DNA of 13,376 bases, from assembly GCA_023390635.1 (NCBI GenBank), contig JAEWCM010000120.1, forward strand, positions 1 through 13,376. The letters run 5' to 3'. Positions 1-6,807 of the stretch are shown piece after piece; within the stretch, counting starts at the first letter, position 1; each line of letters starts with the position of its first letter. The position numbers were made by a program, and so were the translations under genes. Origin of the DNA: Bacillota bacterium (lineage in GTDB: Bacteria > Bacillota > Desulfitobacteriia > Desulfitobacteriales > Desulfitobacteriaceae). The notes under the pieces were generated by a model. It was not told where the DNA came from. It did not search any database and saw only the letters and a program-made list of their open reading frames with translations.

Positions 1-1
1 G

Positions 2-520
2 GGCAGAGGTTATGTTTCTGCGGAAAAAAATAAGCAGAAAGCTGATCATCCCATCGGTGTTATTCCCATTGACTCTATTTATGCTCCCATATATAAAGTG
101 AACTACACGGTAGAAGATACACGGGTAGGGCAGACAACGGATTATGATAAACTGACCCTTGACGTATGGTCGAATGGCAGCATTTCTCCTGAGGAAGCCA
201 CGAGCTTCGCAGCCAAAATCCTGACAGAGCACTTGCGGCTCTTCACCGGATTGACCGATAAACTCAACAATGTTGAAATTATGGTGGAAAAAGAGGAAGA
301 AGCCAAAGATAAAATCATGGAAATGACCATTGAAGAATTGGATCTTTCCGTCCGTTCCTATAACTGCTTGAAGAGAGCAGGAATTAACACGGTGGAAGAG
401 CTGACTCAGAAGACGGAAGAAGATATGATCAAGGTGAGAAACCTTGGACGCAAATCTTTGGAGGAAGTACAACAAAAGCTAGGTGATCTTGGCTTGGACT
501 TCCGCAAGTCTGATGACTAA
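2..520 (+). CDS. rpoA: RNA polymerase subunit alpha, 5'-truncated by window edge
   Basis: This is the C-terminal 172 residues of the RNA polymerase alpha subunit, which nucleates core enzyme assembly through its N-terminal domain and contacts UP elements and activators through its C-terminal domain. The reading frame is open from base 2. The visible N-terminal-domain part includes the conserved run NYTVEDTRVGQTTDYDKL. An acidic linker (around residues 92-106, KEEEAKDK) follows, then the helix-hairpin-helix C-terminal domain (about residues 107-168) with MTIEELDLSVRSYNCLKRAG and the DNA-contacting RNLGRKSLEEV segment. The gene ends in TAA 25 bases before rplQ, the usual bacterial order. The start codon and about the first 140 residues lie outside the window. 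Identification is secure. Confidence 0.97.
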   Translation, partial: GRGYVSAEKNKQKADHPIGVIPIDSIYAPIYKVNYTVEDTRVGQTTDYDKLTLDVWSNGSISPEEATSFAAKILTEHLRLFTGLTDKLNNVEIMVEKEEEAKDKIMEMTIEELDLSVRSYNCLKRAGINTVEELTQKTEEDMIKVRNLGRKSLEEVQQKLGDLGLDFRKSDD

Positions 521-545
521 TTCGGTGCAAAGGAGGGGAATGTAG

Positions 546-884
546 TTGGCATACCGCAAGTTAGGTAGAAATTCAGGGCACCGCGGTGCAATGCTGCGTA
601 ACATCGTCACTTCTCTGTTGAAACATGAGCGCATTGAAACCACTGAGGCCAGAGCTAAAGAACTCAATGCTATCGCGGAGAAGATGATTACGCTGGGCAA
701 GCAGGGAGATTTGGCGGCACGCCGTCAAGCTATGTCTTATCTGATGGATGAAGATGTAGTGAAGAAGCTGTTTGACGAAATTGCGCCGAAATATGCTGAC
801 CGTCAAGGAGGATATAGCCGGATCATGAAATTGGGCTATCGCCGGGGTGACGCAGCAGAAATGGTACTGGTAGAATTGGTTTAA
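546..884 (+). CDS. rplQ: 50S ribosomal protein L17
   Basis: Ribosomal protein L17 (bL17) is part of the large subunit near the exit tunnel. The 112-residue protein starts MAYRKLGRNSGHRGAMLRN, the hallmark N-terminus of the family, and ends in the conserved GYRRGDAAEMVLVELV. Its length matches the short Firmicute form. The start is TTG, chosen because it is preceded by a strong AAGGAGGGG site at 530-538 and gives the canonical MAYRKL beginning. It lies 25 bases after rpoA and is surely co-transcribed with it. A rho-independent terminator follows 26 bases after the stop, so this is the last gene of the alpha ribosomal-protein operon here. Confidence 0.97.
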   Translation: MAYRKLGRNSGHRGAMLRNIVTSLLKHERIETTEARAKELNAIAEKMITLGKQGDLAARRQAMSYLMDEDVVKKLFDEIAPKYADRQGGYSRIMKLGYRRGDAAEMVLVELV

Positions 885-910
885 TAGCGAAATACAAGTA
901 GCTTTAAAAT

Positions 911-952
911 AAGCCAGAGCTCTTTTTATTTAAAATGAGCTCTGGCTTTTTT
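911..952 (+). terminator. Rho-independent terminator after rplQ
   Basis: Perfect 12-bp inverted repeat: AAGCCAGAGCTC at 911-922 pairs with GAGCTCTGGCTT at 937-948. The loop is AT-rich and can pair further, and a run of six T lies at 947-952. It would end the rpoA-rplQ transcript. Confidence 0.93.
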
Positions 953-953
953 A

Positions 954-982
954 TTGACTTACCTCCTATACTTACCTATGAT
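954..982 (+). promoter_or_regulatory. Sigma-A promoter for the broken regulator and MFS gene
   Basis: A -35 element TTGACT at 954-959 and a -10 element TATGAT at 977-982 are separated by 17 bases, close to the vegetative consensus. Transcription would begin near 989-990. It immediately follows the rplQ terminator, so it opens a new transcription unit. The -10 element lies inside the left arm of the palindrome at 976-1017, which suggests repression by promoter occlusion. Confidence 0.75.
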
Positions 983-1030
983 CTAAATTATATATTAATC
1001 TGTAATTTAGATCATAGTGATTTAGACAAT
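976..1030. promoter_or_regulatory. Putative operator: perfect palindrome plus a third half-site
   Basis: CTATGATCTAAATTA at 976-990 is the exact reverse complement of TAATTTAGATCATAG at 1003-1017, with a 12-base spacer. A third, imperfect copy of the right arm, TGATTTAGACAAT at 1018-1030, matches 10 of 13 bases of 1003-1015 at an exact 15-base offset. The left arm covers the -10 element and the presumed start site. The site has no T-tract after it and lies downstream of a terminator, so a repressor operator is the best reading. The same sequence would also form a 15-bp hairpin at the very 5' end of the mRNA. Confidence 0.7.
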
Positions 1031-1079
1031 GTAAGAGTCTTGAAATAAAGCTCAGGGCCAACCGAGAAGGAGGTGCGGC

Positions 1080-1372
1080 ATGAACCAAGAAACAGTATCC
1101 TATCTTCCAATTACCTTGGAGCAAAGACATTCAGAAGCTGCTGGAGGCGGATTTATTAGAAATGGTAAAGACCCAAGAGGTAAAGGGTGTGGTGGAGAAA
1201 TATTACCGCTCGAAAGGAACAATATTTAGAGCAAGAGCAACTCCCTGCCTATGAGTTTGAACAAAAGCATCTTCAGCGATTGGCCAGTAGGCTTTCTTTA
1301 TCAGCGGAGGAGCATAAAGAGTTTTATGACGACCTTCTCCTGTTATTGAAGAAATGGGAAGGAAAGAGATAA
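1080..1372 (+). pseudogene. Broken winged-helix (ArsR/HTH_20-like) regulator
   Basis: A strong AAGGAGGTG site at 1066-1074 precedes ATG 1080, as for a real gene, but that frame closes after 49 codons (TAG 1227-1229). Its first residues (MNQETVSYLPITLEQ) look like a normal N-terminus. From about 1123 the coding signal moves to the next frame, reading KDIQKLLEADLLEMVKTQE and then VKGVVEKYYRSKGTIFRA. This resembles the wing region of ArsR/HTH_20 regulators (typically LEEAGLVEVVxTREVxGxxEKYYR). From about 1205 it moves to a third frame that ends HLQRLASRLSLSAEEHKEF, YDDLLLLLKKWEGKR and TAA at 1370-1372, like the C-terminal helix of such proteins. The recognition helix and much of the middle are missing. 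I read this as a regulator inactivated by deletions and frameshifts. The family is assigned from memory of the motif. It sits between a strong operator and an MFS gene, the usual place for a local repressor. Confidence 0.6.
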
Positions 1373-1443
1373 GTGGGGAGGAGTATGGTGTACTTATTAC
1401 CCTCGGCAAAGTAAAAGACGAATAGGTAAGGAGTGGAACCCTG

Positions 1444-2709
1444 GTGGAAAAAGAAAAGATCAGCAAACTTGGCATGTTTCTTTATAATTATGCAGAACCT
1501 TTTAAACACTCCAAGGCTTTTCCCTACTTATGGGGTGGAGAGACGATTGCTTACCTGGGCAACTGTGTGATGAATATTGTCCTCCCCTCAGTGGTCTATT
1601 CAATTTCCGGTTCAGCGGGGACGATGGGTCTGGTAATGGCTGTCTATATGCTGATGTATGTGGTGATGCTACCTGTTTCAGGTGGTCTGGTTGACCGTTA
1701 CGACAGGTTGAGGCTGATGATGGGCGCCGATCTGGTCCGCTTCCTAATAACCGCTTTAGGTGCCGTATTGATACTCACTCATCATTTGACCCTTCCTATC
1801 CTGCTGATCCTGATCAGCTTTTACGGTTTGATGAACGGCCTTTTTCAGCCGGCCTATGCTGCAATGCGGGCTGTGGTTTTCGTTCCGGAGATACGCAATC
1901 AGGCCAACGCCCTGACTCAGGCCAGTGAACAGACAGTGAGACTTATCGGTCCGTCACTGGGCGGAATATTGATTGTTGCCCTCTCCCCGGGGTGGGGTTT
2001 TGGATTTAATGCAATGACCTATCTAATTTCCTTTATTTTTCTTTTTAAATTAAGGAGAGCTAAATCTTCCCTTATTAAAAGGCCGAAAGAAAAAAATGCT
2101 GCAACAGGGTGGAAAGAGGATTTCATGACGGGAATCCATATCCTGAGGAAAGATCCATGGTTGTGGATTACCATCTTAGTCTTTGCTGTCATTAACATTT
2201 TTTACAGCGGAGTCACCAGTATACTACTTCCCTGGCTGTTCAATGTTCATTTCCATTTCCCGCCCACTGCCTATGGAGCGGCAGTGACTTGTTCAGGTGT
2301 GGGAGCAATTCTGGGGGGATTGGTCTTCGGATCAAGAAAGCATTGGAGAAAGCGGGGCATCATGGCTTATGGGGGAGTGCTTCTCAGCGGTGTCGCGCTC
2401 TTGGCAATGGCTTTTGTTTCATCTCCTTATGGCCTAGTGGCTTTATTTGCTTTGGAGGGATTTGGTCTAATGATCTTCGGCCTGATCTGGGAAACCAGTT
2501 TGCAGGAATTGGTACCCCCTGAATCTTTTGGCAGAGTAGCAAGCCTTGAAATGCTAGGTTCATTTGCCTTACTTCCTTTGGGGTATTTATTGGTAGGAAA
2601 ACTGGCGGACGTTATTAATGGAGTAAATGCTATGATGCTTTTTTCCGCAATTGGTATTGTTATTGTGCTTGCATCTCTCGCTCTGCCGGGCATTCGTCAG
2701 TTTGACTGA
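1444..2709 (+). CDS. MFS transporter, probable drug/metabolite exporter
   Basis: A 421-residue integral membrane protein of the major facilitator superfamily, with about 12 hydrophobic segments in two halves. It resembles the MFS_3/EntS-MefA-like exporters, which use proton antiport to expel small molecules. Motif A between TM2 and TM3 is clear: GGLVDRYDRLR at residues 80-90. A basic cytoplasmic loop (about residues 204-228, RRAKSSLIKRPKEKN) separates the halves. GTG 1444 is chosen because AAGGAG at 1428-1433 is 10 bases upstream; the amphipathic N-terminal stretch before TM1 is typical. It lies 71 bases after the broken regulator and is probably read from the promoter at 954-982. The substrate cannot be told from the sequence. 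Confidence 0.88.
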   Translation: MEKEKISKLGMFLYNYAEPFKHSKAFPYLWGGETIAYLGNCVMNIVLPSVVYSISGSAGTMGLVMAVYMLMYVVMLPVSGGLVDRYDRLRLMMGADLVRFLITALGAVLILTHHLTLPILLILISFYGLMNGLFQPAYAAMRAVVFVPEIRNQANALTQASEQTVRLIGPSLGGILIVALSPGWGFGFNAMTYLISFIFLFKLRRAKSSLIKRPKEKNAATGWKEDFMTGIHILRKDPWLWITILVFAVINIFYSGVTSILLPWLFNVHFHFPPTAYGAAVTCSGVGAILGGLVFGSRKHWRKRGIMAYGGVLLSGVALLAMAFVSSPYGLVALFALEGFGLMIFGLIWETSLQELVPPESFGRVASLEMLGSFALLPLGYLLVGKLADVINGVNAMMLFSAIGIVIVLASLALPGIRQFD

Positions 2710-2763
2710 CAGTTTGACTGTTGAGGAGCGGGACAAGATCAGCTTGCACAAGAAGAGGAATTA

Positions 2764-2795
2764 ATGTAAACTTTCTTTATAATTTTAGTTTACAT
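2764..2795. promoter_or_regulatory. Palindrome resembling a BirA (biotin repressor) box, with -10 TATAAT inside
   Basis: ATGTAAACT (2764-2772) and AGTTTACAT (2787-2795) are exact reverse complements separated by 14 bases. The published BirA operator consensus, as I recall it, is TTGTAAACC-N14/15-GGTTTACAA, so seven of nine positions in each arm and the spacing agree. A perfect TATAAT lies in the spacer at 2778-2783, as expected for promoter occlusion, but no good -35 is visible at 15-19 bases. Alternatively, the repeat with the following TTTTT (2795-2799) is a weak terminator for the MFS gene. It ends just before the ribosome binding site of the ECF gene. Identity as a biotin operator is inference. 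Confidence 0.45.
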
Positions 2796-2809
2796 TTTTG
2801 GAGGAGTCA

Positions 2810-4345
2810 GTGGCTGAGCAAATTTTGCAGATTGAGGAATTGAATAGCGGTATATTGAAGAATATCAGTTTTACCTGGAAACAGGGTGAAACGTTGGCCA
2901 TAATGGGAGCTAATGGATCGGGCAAGTCAACTTTAGCCAGAGCATTGACTGGACTGGACCGGAGCGAAGGTCAGATTCATCTATACTACGAAGGAGGATG
3001 GCAGGATTTTTCCCGGTTGCCCAGGTGGCAGGTGATTGGTTTGGTTAGACAACATCCGAGACGGCAGTGCATAGGGGCCAGCATCGGAGAAGAATTGAGC
3101 TTTGGGTTGCTCAATTTAGGCTATCATACGAATGAGATTATAGCAAAAACTGAGGAGCTTCTTTCCTTCCTAGGCCTGGTAGGAAAAGAAAATCAATCTC
3201 CTGCAACCCTTTCCGGAGGGGAGCGTCAGCGTTTGGCTGTAGGAGCGGTATTAGCGATGGCTCCGCCTTTTTTGATCTTAGATGAAGCCTTTACTATGCT
3301 GGATTATAGAGCTCAAGACAGCCTCCTTAGAATGCTGAAAGAAAAGCACGCCATGGCCGGTCAGCTTTGGATTACTCATGATCCGGAGATGGCGCTTAAA
3401 GCTGATCGTTTGTTTTTAATGCAAGAGGGAAAGATGACAGAGGTCAAAAAGGACACCTTGCTGGATCAAAGCCTTTGCTCCCAGTACGGCATTCGTTCTT
3501 TGCTTTCCGTATATGGACAGGATCATAATCAGAGCGCAAAAGAAAAAGAGAATATCCCCCGCAGTGGGGAAGAATTCCGAAGGGAAGCGGATGTGTTAGT
3601 ATGGAACAAGGCTGGTTACGGAGAAAGAGGAGAACGCTTAAAGATCAATCAAAGGGTAAAAGAGAGGGAATTTATCGGGATTGTTGGTCCGTCCGGTGCC
3701 GGTAAGTCTACCTTGTTGGAAAGTGCCGTAGGATTGGTGCACCCTGAAGAGGGAGAAGTATGGCTTTTAGGTAGTTTGATTGGAAAACAAGGGAAAAGTA
3801 TTAAAAGTTTGGGAGAGCTGCGTAAAAAAGGCCGCTTAGTTCTTCAAGAGGCGGGTGAATTCTTAGTGGGAAGAAATATTTATGAAGTTGTATTTGGGCG
3901 ATCCCGCAAGAAATGGCGGCCGGGAGAACAGCAAGAGCATTTAGCGTACTTACAAGGTTTTGGGATTGATGAAAGGCTTAGTGATGCGGCGCCGGAACTT
4001 TTGAGCGGAGGGGAACGACAGATGGCGGCACTGGCCTTGGCTCTGGCAGATGGCCCTAAGCTCTTGCTCTTGGATGAACCCATGTTAGGATTGGATGCAG
4101 CAGGGCGCAGGAGGGTCCAGGAAATTATCGAGGGAAATTTAGGGCGAAGAACCATTCTCTATGTAACCCATGATTTAAGGGAGATACTTCCTTATGCTGA
4201 CCGTATATGGGGAGTGTACCAAGGCCGAATTATGTTGGATTGTCCTAAAAAGGAATGGGGTAAGCATCGGGAAGAACTTGAGGTTCTGGGCGTGAAAACG
4301 GAGTGGGGAGGGAAAGATCGGATATGCCTGGAAAATTATAAGTGA
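2810..4345 (+). CDS. ECF transporter ATPase, fused EcfA-EcfA' (two ABC domains)
   Basis: Two ABC ATPase domains in one 511-residue chain, the energising part of an energy-coupling factor (ECF) importer for vitamins or metals. Domain 1: Walker A GANGSGKST (33-41), Q-loop Q81, signature LSGGERQ (134-140), Walker B FLILDEA (154-160), H-loop H190. Domain 2: Walker A GPSGAGKST (293-301), Q-loop Q346, signature LSGGERQ (398-404), Walker B LLLLDEP (418-424), H-loop H454. Both sites therefore look catalytically complete. GTG 2810 is preferred over the in-frame TTG 2798 because TTG overlaps the ribosome binding site GGAGGAG (2800-2806). The EcfT gene follows after 66 bases. Many Firmicutes carry separate ecfA1 and ecfA2 between rplQ and truA; here they are fused, as in YkoD-type proteins. 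The substrate is unknown, though the upstream BirA-like site hints at biotin. Confidence 0.9.
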   Translation: MAEQILQIEELNSGILKNISFTWKQGETLAIMGANGSGKSTLARALTGLDRSEGQIHLYYEGGWQDFSRLPRWQVIGLVRQHPRRQCIGASIGEELSFGLLNLGYHTNEIIAKTEELLSFLGLVGKENQSPATLSGGERQRLAVGAVLAMAPPFLILDEAFTMLDYRAQDSLLRMLKEKHAMAGQLWITHDPEMALKADRLFLMQEGKMTEVKKDTLLDQSLCSQYGIRSLLSVYGQDHNQSAKEKENIPRSGEEFRREADVLVWNKAGYGERGERLKINQRVKEREFIGIVGPSGAGKSTLLESAVGLVHPEEGEVWLLGSLIGKQGKSIKSLGELRKKGRLVLQEAGEFLVGRNIYEVVFGRSRKKWRPGEQQEHLAYLQGFGIDERLSDAAPELLSGGERQMAALALALADGPKLLLLDEPMLGLDAAGRRRVQEIIEGNLGRRTILYVTHDLREILPYADRIWGVYQGRIMLDCPKKEWGKHREELEVLGVKTEWGGKDRICLENYK

Positions 4346-4411
4346 TATCAATGATCATTCGGTTCATCAAAAAAAGGAAAGCGAGAAAATAGGTTAGAGT
4401 GAGGAGAAGTT

Positions 4412-5179
4412 GTGGTACGGGGATTAAAAGAGGAACAGAAAAATTTAATCAGTAATTTGGACGCTAGGCTTAAGGTTGGAATTCTGGCAGTAGTCAGTAT
4501 TATGCTCAGTTTTGCGAATTGGAGTGGCCTTTTATTAACAAGCATTAGTTTGGTGGGCATGATTATTTTGGCCCGCACCCCTCTGCGTCTTTACCGTGGG
4601 GTGTTGGGAGCAGTGAGCATTCTCGCCCTGTTTTATGTGGGATTGTCTGGCTGGGTATGGGATGATCCGTGGAAATTCTGGCAAGGTCACTGGTCTGTGC
4701 CTGGGTTGAAATTAGCCTTTTTGCTCATATGGCGGCTAGGTATAATCTTTATACTCACCCGCCTGTTTATTGCAGTGACATCTCCTTTGGAGCAGGGGTT
4801 GGGCATTGCTTATTTCTTTACACCACTGGTGAAAATTAATCCTAAGGCAGCGGATTTTTCTCTCCTTCTTACTTTGACTCTGCGCTTTGTTCCCATGATT
4901 AAAGAAGAGTGGGCGATGATCTGGAAGGGATGGATCGTGCAAGGGAAAAAAGAGGACGGGATTCTGGAAGGGTTGAAGCGGATTATCCGCTTTCTTCCGG
5001 CTCTACTCCTGATCACTTTTCAAAGGGCTGAAGAGGTGGGGGAGAATATGATTGCCAGAGGATATGGGAGCGGAAAATATCGGGTGGTATTCATCCGTTC
5101 GTGGCAAAAGCAGGATAGCTGGGGAGCAGCGATTGCATTCCTATTTGTCCTTATTTTGCTGTTGGTGCAACTTGCATAG
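4412..5179 (+). CDS. ecfT: ECF transporter transmembrane subunit EcfT (CbiQ family)
   Basis: The 255-residue membrane scaffold of an ECF importer, which couples the two ATPase domains to a substrate-binding S component. Family marks are the N-terminal NLDARLKVG (residues 15-23), several hydrophobic segments between about 24 and 125, and the cytoplasmic coupling region with TLRFVPMIKEEW (156-167). The terminal coupling motif ARGYGSG (215-221) follows QRAEEVGENMI, and a last membrane helix lies at about 236-254. The first coupling motif is unusual (WKGWIVQGKK at 171-180, where an Ala-Arg-Gly-type motif is common). GTG 4412 follows GAGGAG at 4401-4406. The gene lies 66 bases after the fused ATPase and ends just before a terminator. 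No S component (BioY, ThiT and the like) is found on either side, so it must be supplied from elsewhere. Confidence 0.88.
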   Translation: MVRGLKEEQKNLISNLDARLKVGILAVVSIMLSFANWSGLLLTSISLVGMIILARTPLRLYRGVLGAVSILALFYVGLSGWVWDDPWKFWQGHWSVPGLKLAFLLIWRLGIIFILTRLFIAVTSPLEQGLGIAYFFTPLVKINPKAADFSLLLTLTLRFVPMIKEEWAMIWKGWIVQGKKEDGILEGLKRIIRFLPALLLITFQRAEEVGENMIARGYGSGKYRVVFIRSWQKQDSWGAAIAFLFVLILLLVQLA

Positions 5180-5192
5180 CTTTCCAAATTCA

Positions 5193-5243
5193 GCGACCTG
5201 TCTGCAAAAAGGTTATCAATCTAGCAGTCAGGCGCATTTTTTT
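5193..5243 (+). terminator. Rho-independent terminator after ecfT
   Basis: GCGACCTGTCTGC (5193-5205) pairs with GCAGTCAGGCGC (5224-5235). The stem has 11 pairs, one bulged A and one T-T mismatch, the loop is 18 bases, and seven T follow at 5237-5243. It separates the ECF genes from the aspA-hyd operon. Confidence 0.75.
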
Positions 5244-5253
5244 ATATAGTGTG

Positions 5254-5284
5254 ATTTGAATTTATTTCAAATTCATCGTAATAT
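5254..5284 (+). promoter_or_regulatory. Probable aspA-hyd operon promoter with overlapping inverted repeats
   Basis: A -35 element TTGAAT (5257-5262) and a -10 element TAATAT (5279-5284) are 16 bases apart. The -35 is covered by two interleaved inverted repeats: ATTTGAA-N5-TTCAAAT (5254-5272) and TGAATTT-N5-AAATTCA (5257-5275). This is a plausible operator for a dimeric regulator. It does not match the Rex, FNR or Fur boxes that I know. The region is AT-rich, so a chance match is possible. About 85 bases of leader follow before aspA. Confidence 0.5.
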
Positions 5285-5373
5285 TAAGACCACAGGAGAC
5301 ATCCGAAGTAAGTAGGGAATGGACGGTTATGTATTTTTTGCGCATGGAATAGCGGGAGACAGGAGGTAGTGCA

Positions 5374-6804
5374 GTGGATTTATACAAGAGTGAATTCAGA
5401 AGGGAAAGAGATCTATTAGGAGAAAAACAGATTCCCGCTGATGCCTACTATGGCATTCACACAGCGCGCGCTATGGAGAACTTCCCTTTTGGTCCCCGGA
5501 CCAATCTTGATTTGATCCACGCGCTGGTGCTGGTAAAAAAGGCTGCGGCTCTCGCCCACTGTAAGCTAGACCATTATCCGCAGCAATTAGCGAAGGTGAT
5601 TGCCGCAGCGTGTGATGATGTGCTCAGCGGTCAGTATGACAGTCAGTTCATGATCAGTGCTTATCAAGGCGGGGCAGGAACGTCTGCCCATATGAATGTT
5701 AATGAAGTGGTTGCGAATCGGGCATTGGAACTTTTGGGCCGGGAAAAAGGTGGATATGAAGTGGTCCATCCTTTACAGCATGTGAATTGCTGCCAATCCA
5801 CCAATGATGTATACCCCACGGCTTTGAGAATTGCAGCAATCAAGCGGCTGCGTCCTTTAAGCGAAGCTTTTGCTTCTTTGCAGGAAAGTCTACAAGCTAA
5901 GGAAGAGGAATTCGCCGGTATCGTTAAGCTGGGCAGGACACAACTGATGGATGCCTTGCCCATGAAAGTGGGACAGGGTTTTGGAGCTTATGCCAGAGCC
6001 ATAGCCAGGGACCGCTGGCGTTTATATAAGGTAGAGGAGAGGCTGCGGGAAGTCAATATTGGAGGGACAGCAATCGGGACAGGCATGAATGCCTCGCGCC
6101 AATATGCTTTTTTGATGACGGATATTCTTCAGGATATCAGCGGTTTAGGAATTGCTCGCAGTGAGTATCCGATGGACACCACCCAAAACATGGATGTGTT
6201 TGTAGAGGTATCTGGGCTGCTTAAATCAGCTGCCGTCAACTTGATAAAAATCTCTGGTGATTTAAGGTTGCTGGCCTCCGGCCCTGCCGGAGGACTGGGA
6301 GAGCTTAGGCTGCCTAAAGTACAGGCCGGGTCATCAATTATGCCGGGTAAGGTGAACCCTGTGATTCCGGAAATGATCACTCAGGTTTGTTTACGGGTAA
6401 TTGCCAACGATGCGGCCATTACCGGGGCAGCCCTCTATGGCCAGTTGGAATTGAATGCTTTTATGCCATTGATCGGAGAGAGTCTGCTGGAATCTCTCAC
6501 CCTGCTCTGCCAAGGGGTGGCAGTCTTTGAGCATAAATGTATTGAAGGAATTGTTGTGAATGAGGAGAATTGCCTTAAACATGTGGAAGCATCCTCCGCT
6601 CTGGCCACATCTCTGGTTCATTATATCGGTTATGAAAGGGCTGCTGAAGTAGCGTTAAAGGCCCAAAACGAACAAAAGACCATCAGACAGGTTATGACAG
6701 ATGAGAAGATCCTGCCAGTTGAATTATTGGAAACCATTTTAGCTCCTCAGCAAATTACCGGACAGGGGATTCCTGGTAAGGGACTGAGTGAATCGGGAGG
6801 CTGA
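5374..6804 (+). CDS. aspA: Aspartate ammonia-lyase (aspartase)
   Basis: A 476-residue member of the fumarase/aspartase superfamily, which deaminates L-aspartate to fumarate and ammonium in the cytoplasm. Signature regions are GGAGTSAHMN (99-108), QSTNDVYPT (141-149), GRTQLMDALPM (187-197) and the catalytic loop GSSIMPGKVNP (319-329). TQ at 189-190 fits aspartase, while fumarases usually have TH. GTG 5374 follows AGGAGGT at 5361-5367. hydF starts only 3 bases after its stop, so the two are surely one operon. Aspartases recur beside [FeFe]-hydrogenase maturation genes, where they may supply ammonium for the bridging amine of the H-cluster; that role is inferred from context. A general nitrogen or carbon role in aspartate degradation is the alternative. 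Confidence 0.9.
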   Translation: MDLYKSEFRRERDLLGEKQIPADAYYGIHTARAMENFPFGPRTNLDLIHALVLVKKAAALAHCKLDHYPQQLAKVIAAACDDVLSGQYDSQFMISAYQGGAGTSAHMNVNEVVANRALELLGREKGGYEVVHPLQHVNCCQSTNDVYPTALRIAAIKRLRPLSEAFASLQESLQAKEEEFAGIVKLGRTQLMDALPMKVGQGFGAYARAIARDRWRLYKVEERLREVNIGGTAIGTGMNASRQYAFLMTDILQDISGLGIARSEYPMDTTQNMDVFVEVSGLLKSAAVNLIKISGDLRLLASGPAGGLGELRLPKVQAGSSIMPGKVNPVIPEMITQVCLRVIANDAAITGAALYGQLELNAFMPLIGESLLESLTLLCQGVAVFEHKCIEGIVVNEENCLKHVEASSALATSLVHYIGYERAAEVALKAQNEQKTIRQVMTDEKILPVELLETILAPQQITGQGIPGKGLSESGG

Positions 6805-6807
6805 AAC

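Noticed and set aside
995..1008. Possible CprK dehalobox (TTAAT-N4-ATTAA)
   Set aside because: Only the left half matches (TTAAT then AATTT). It falls in the AT-rich spacer of a better palindrome, and no organohalide respiration genes are near. A similar partial match at 9934-9947 was rejected for the same reason.
1187..1372. Independent 61-codon small gene starting at GTG 1187
   Set aside because: There is no ribosome binding site before the GTG, and the C-terminal helix resembles the end of the regulator whose other parts lie just upstream in different frames, so it is better read as part of the pseudogene.
2798..2800. TTG as start of the fused ECF ATPase
   Set aside because: The TTG overlaps the GGAGGAG ribosome binding site, so the ribosome could not use both. 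GTG 2810 is correctly spaced.
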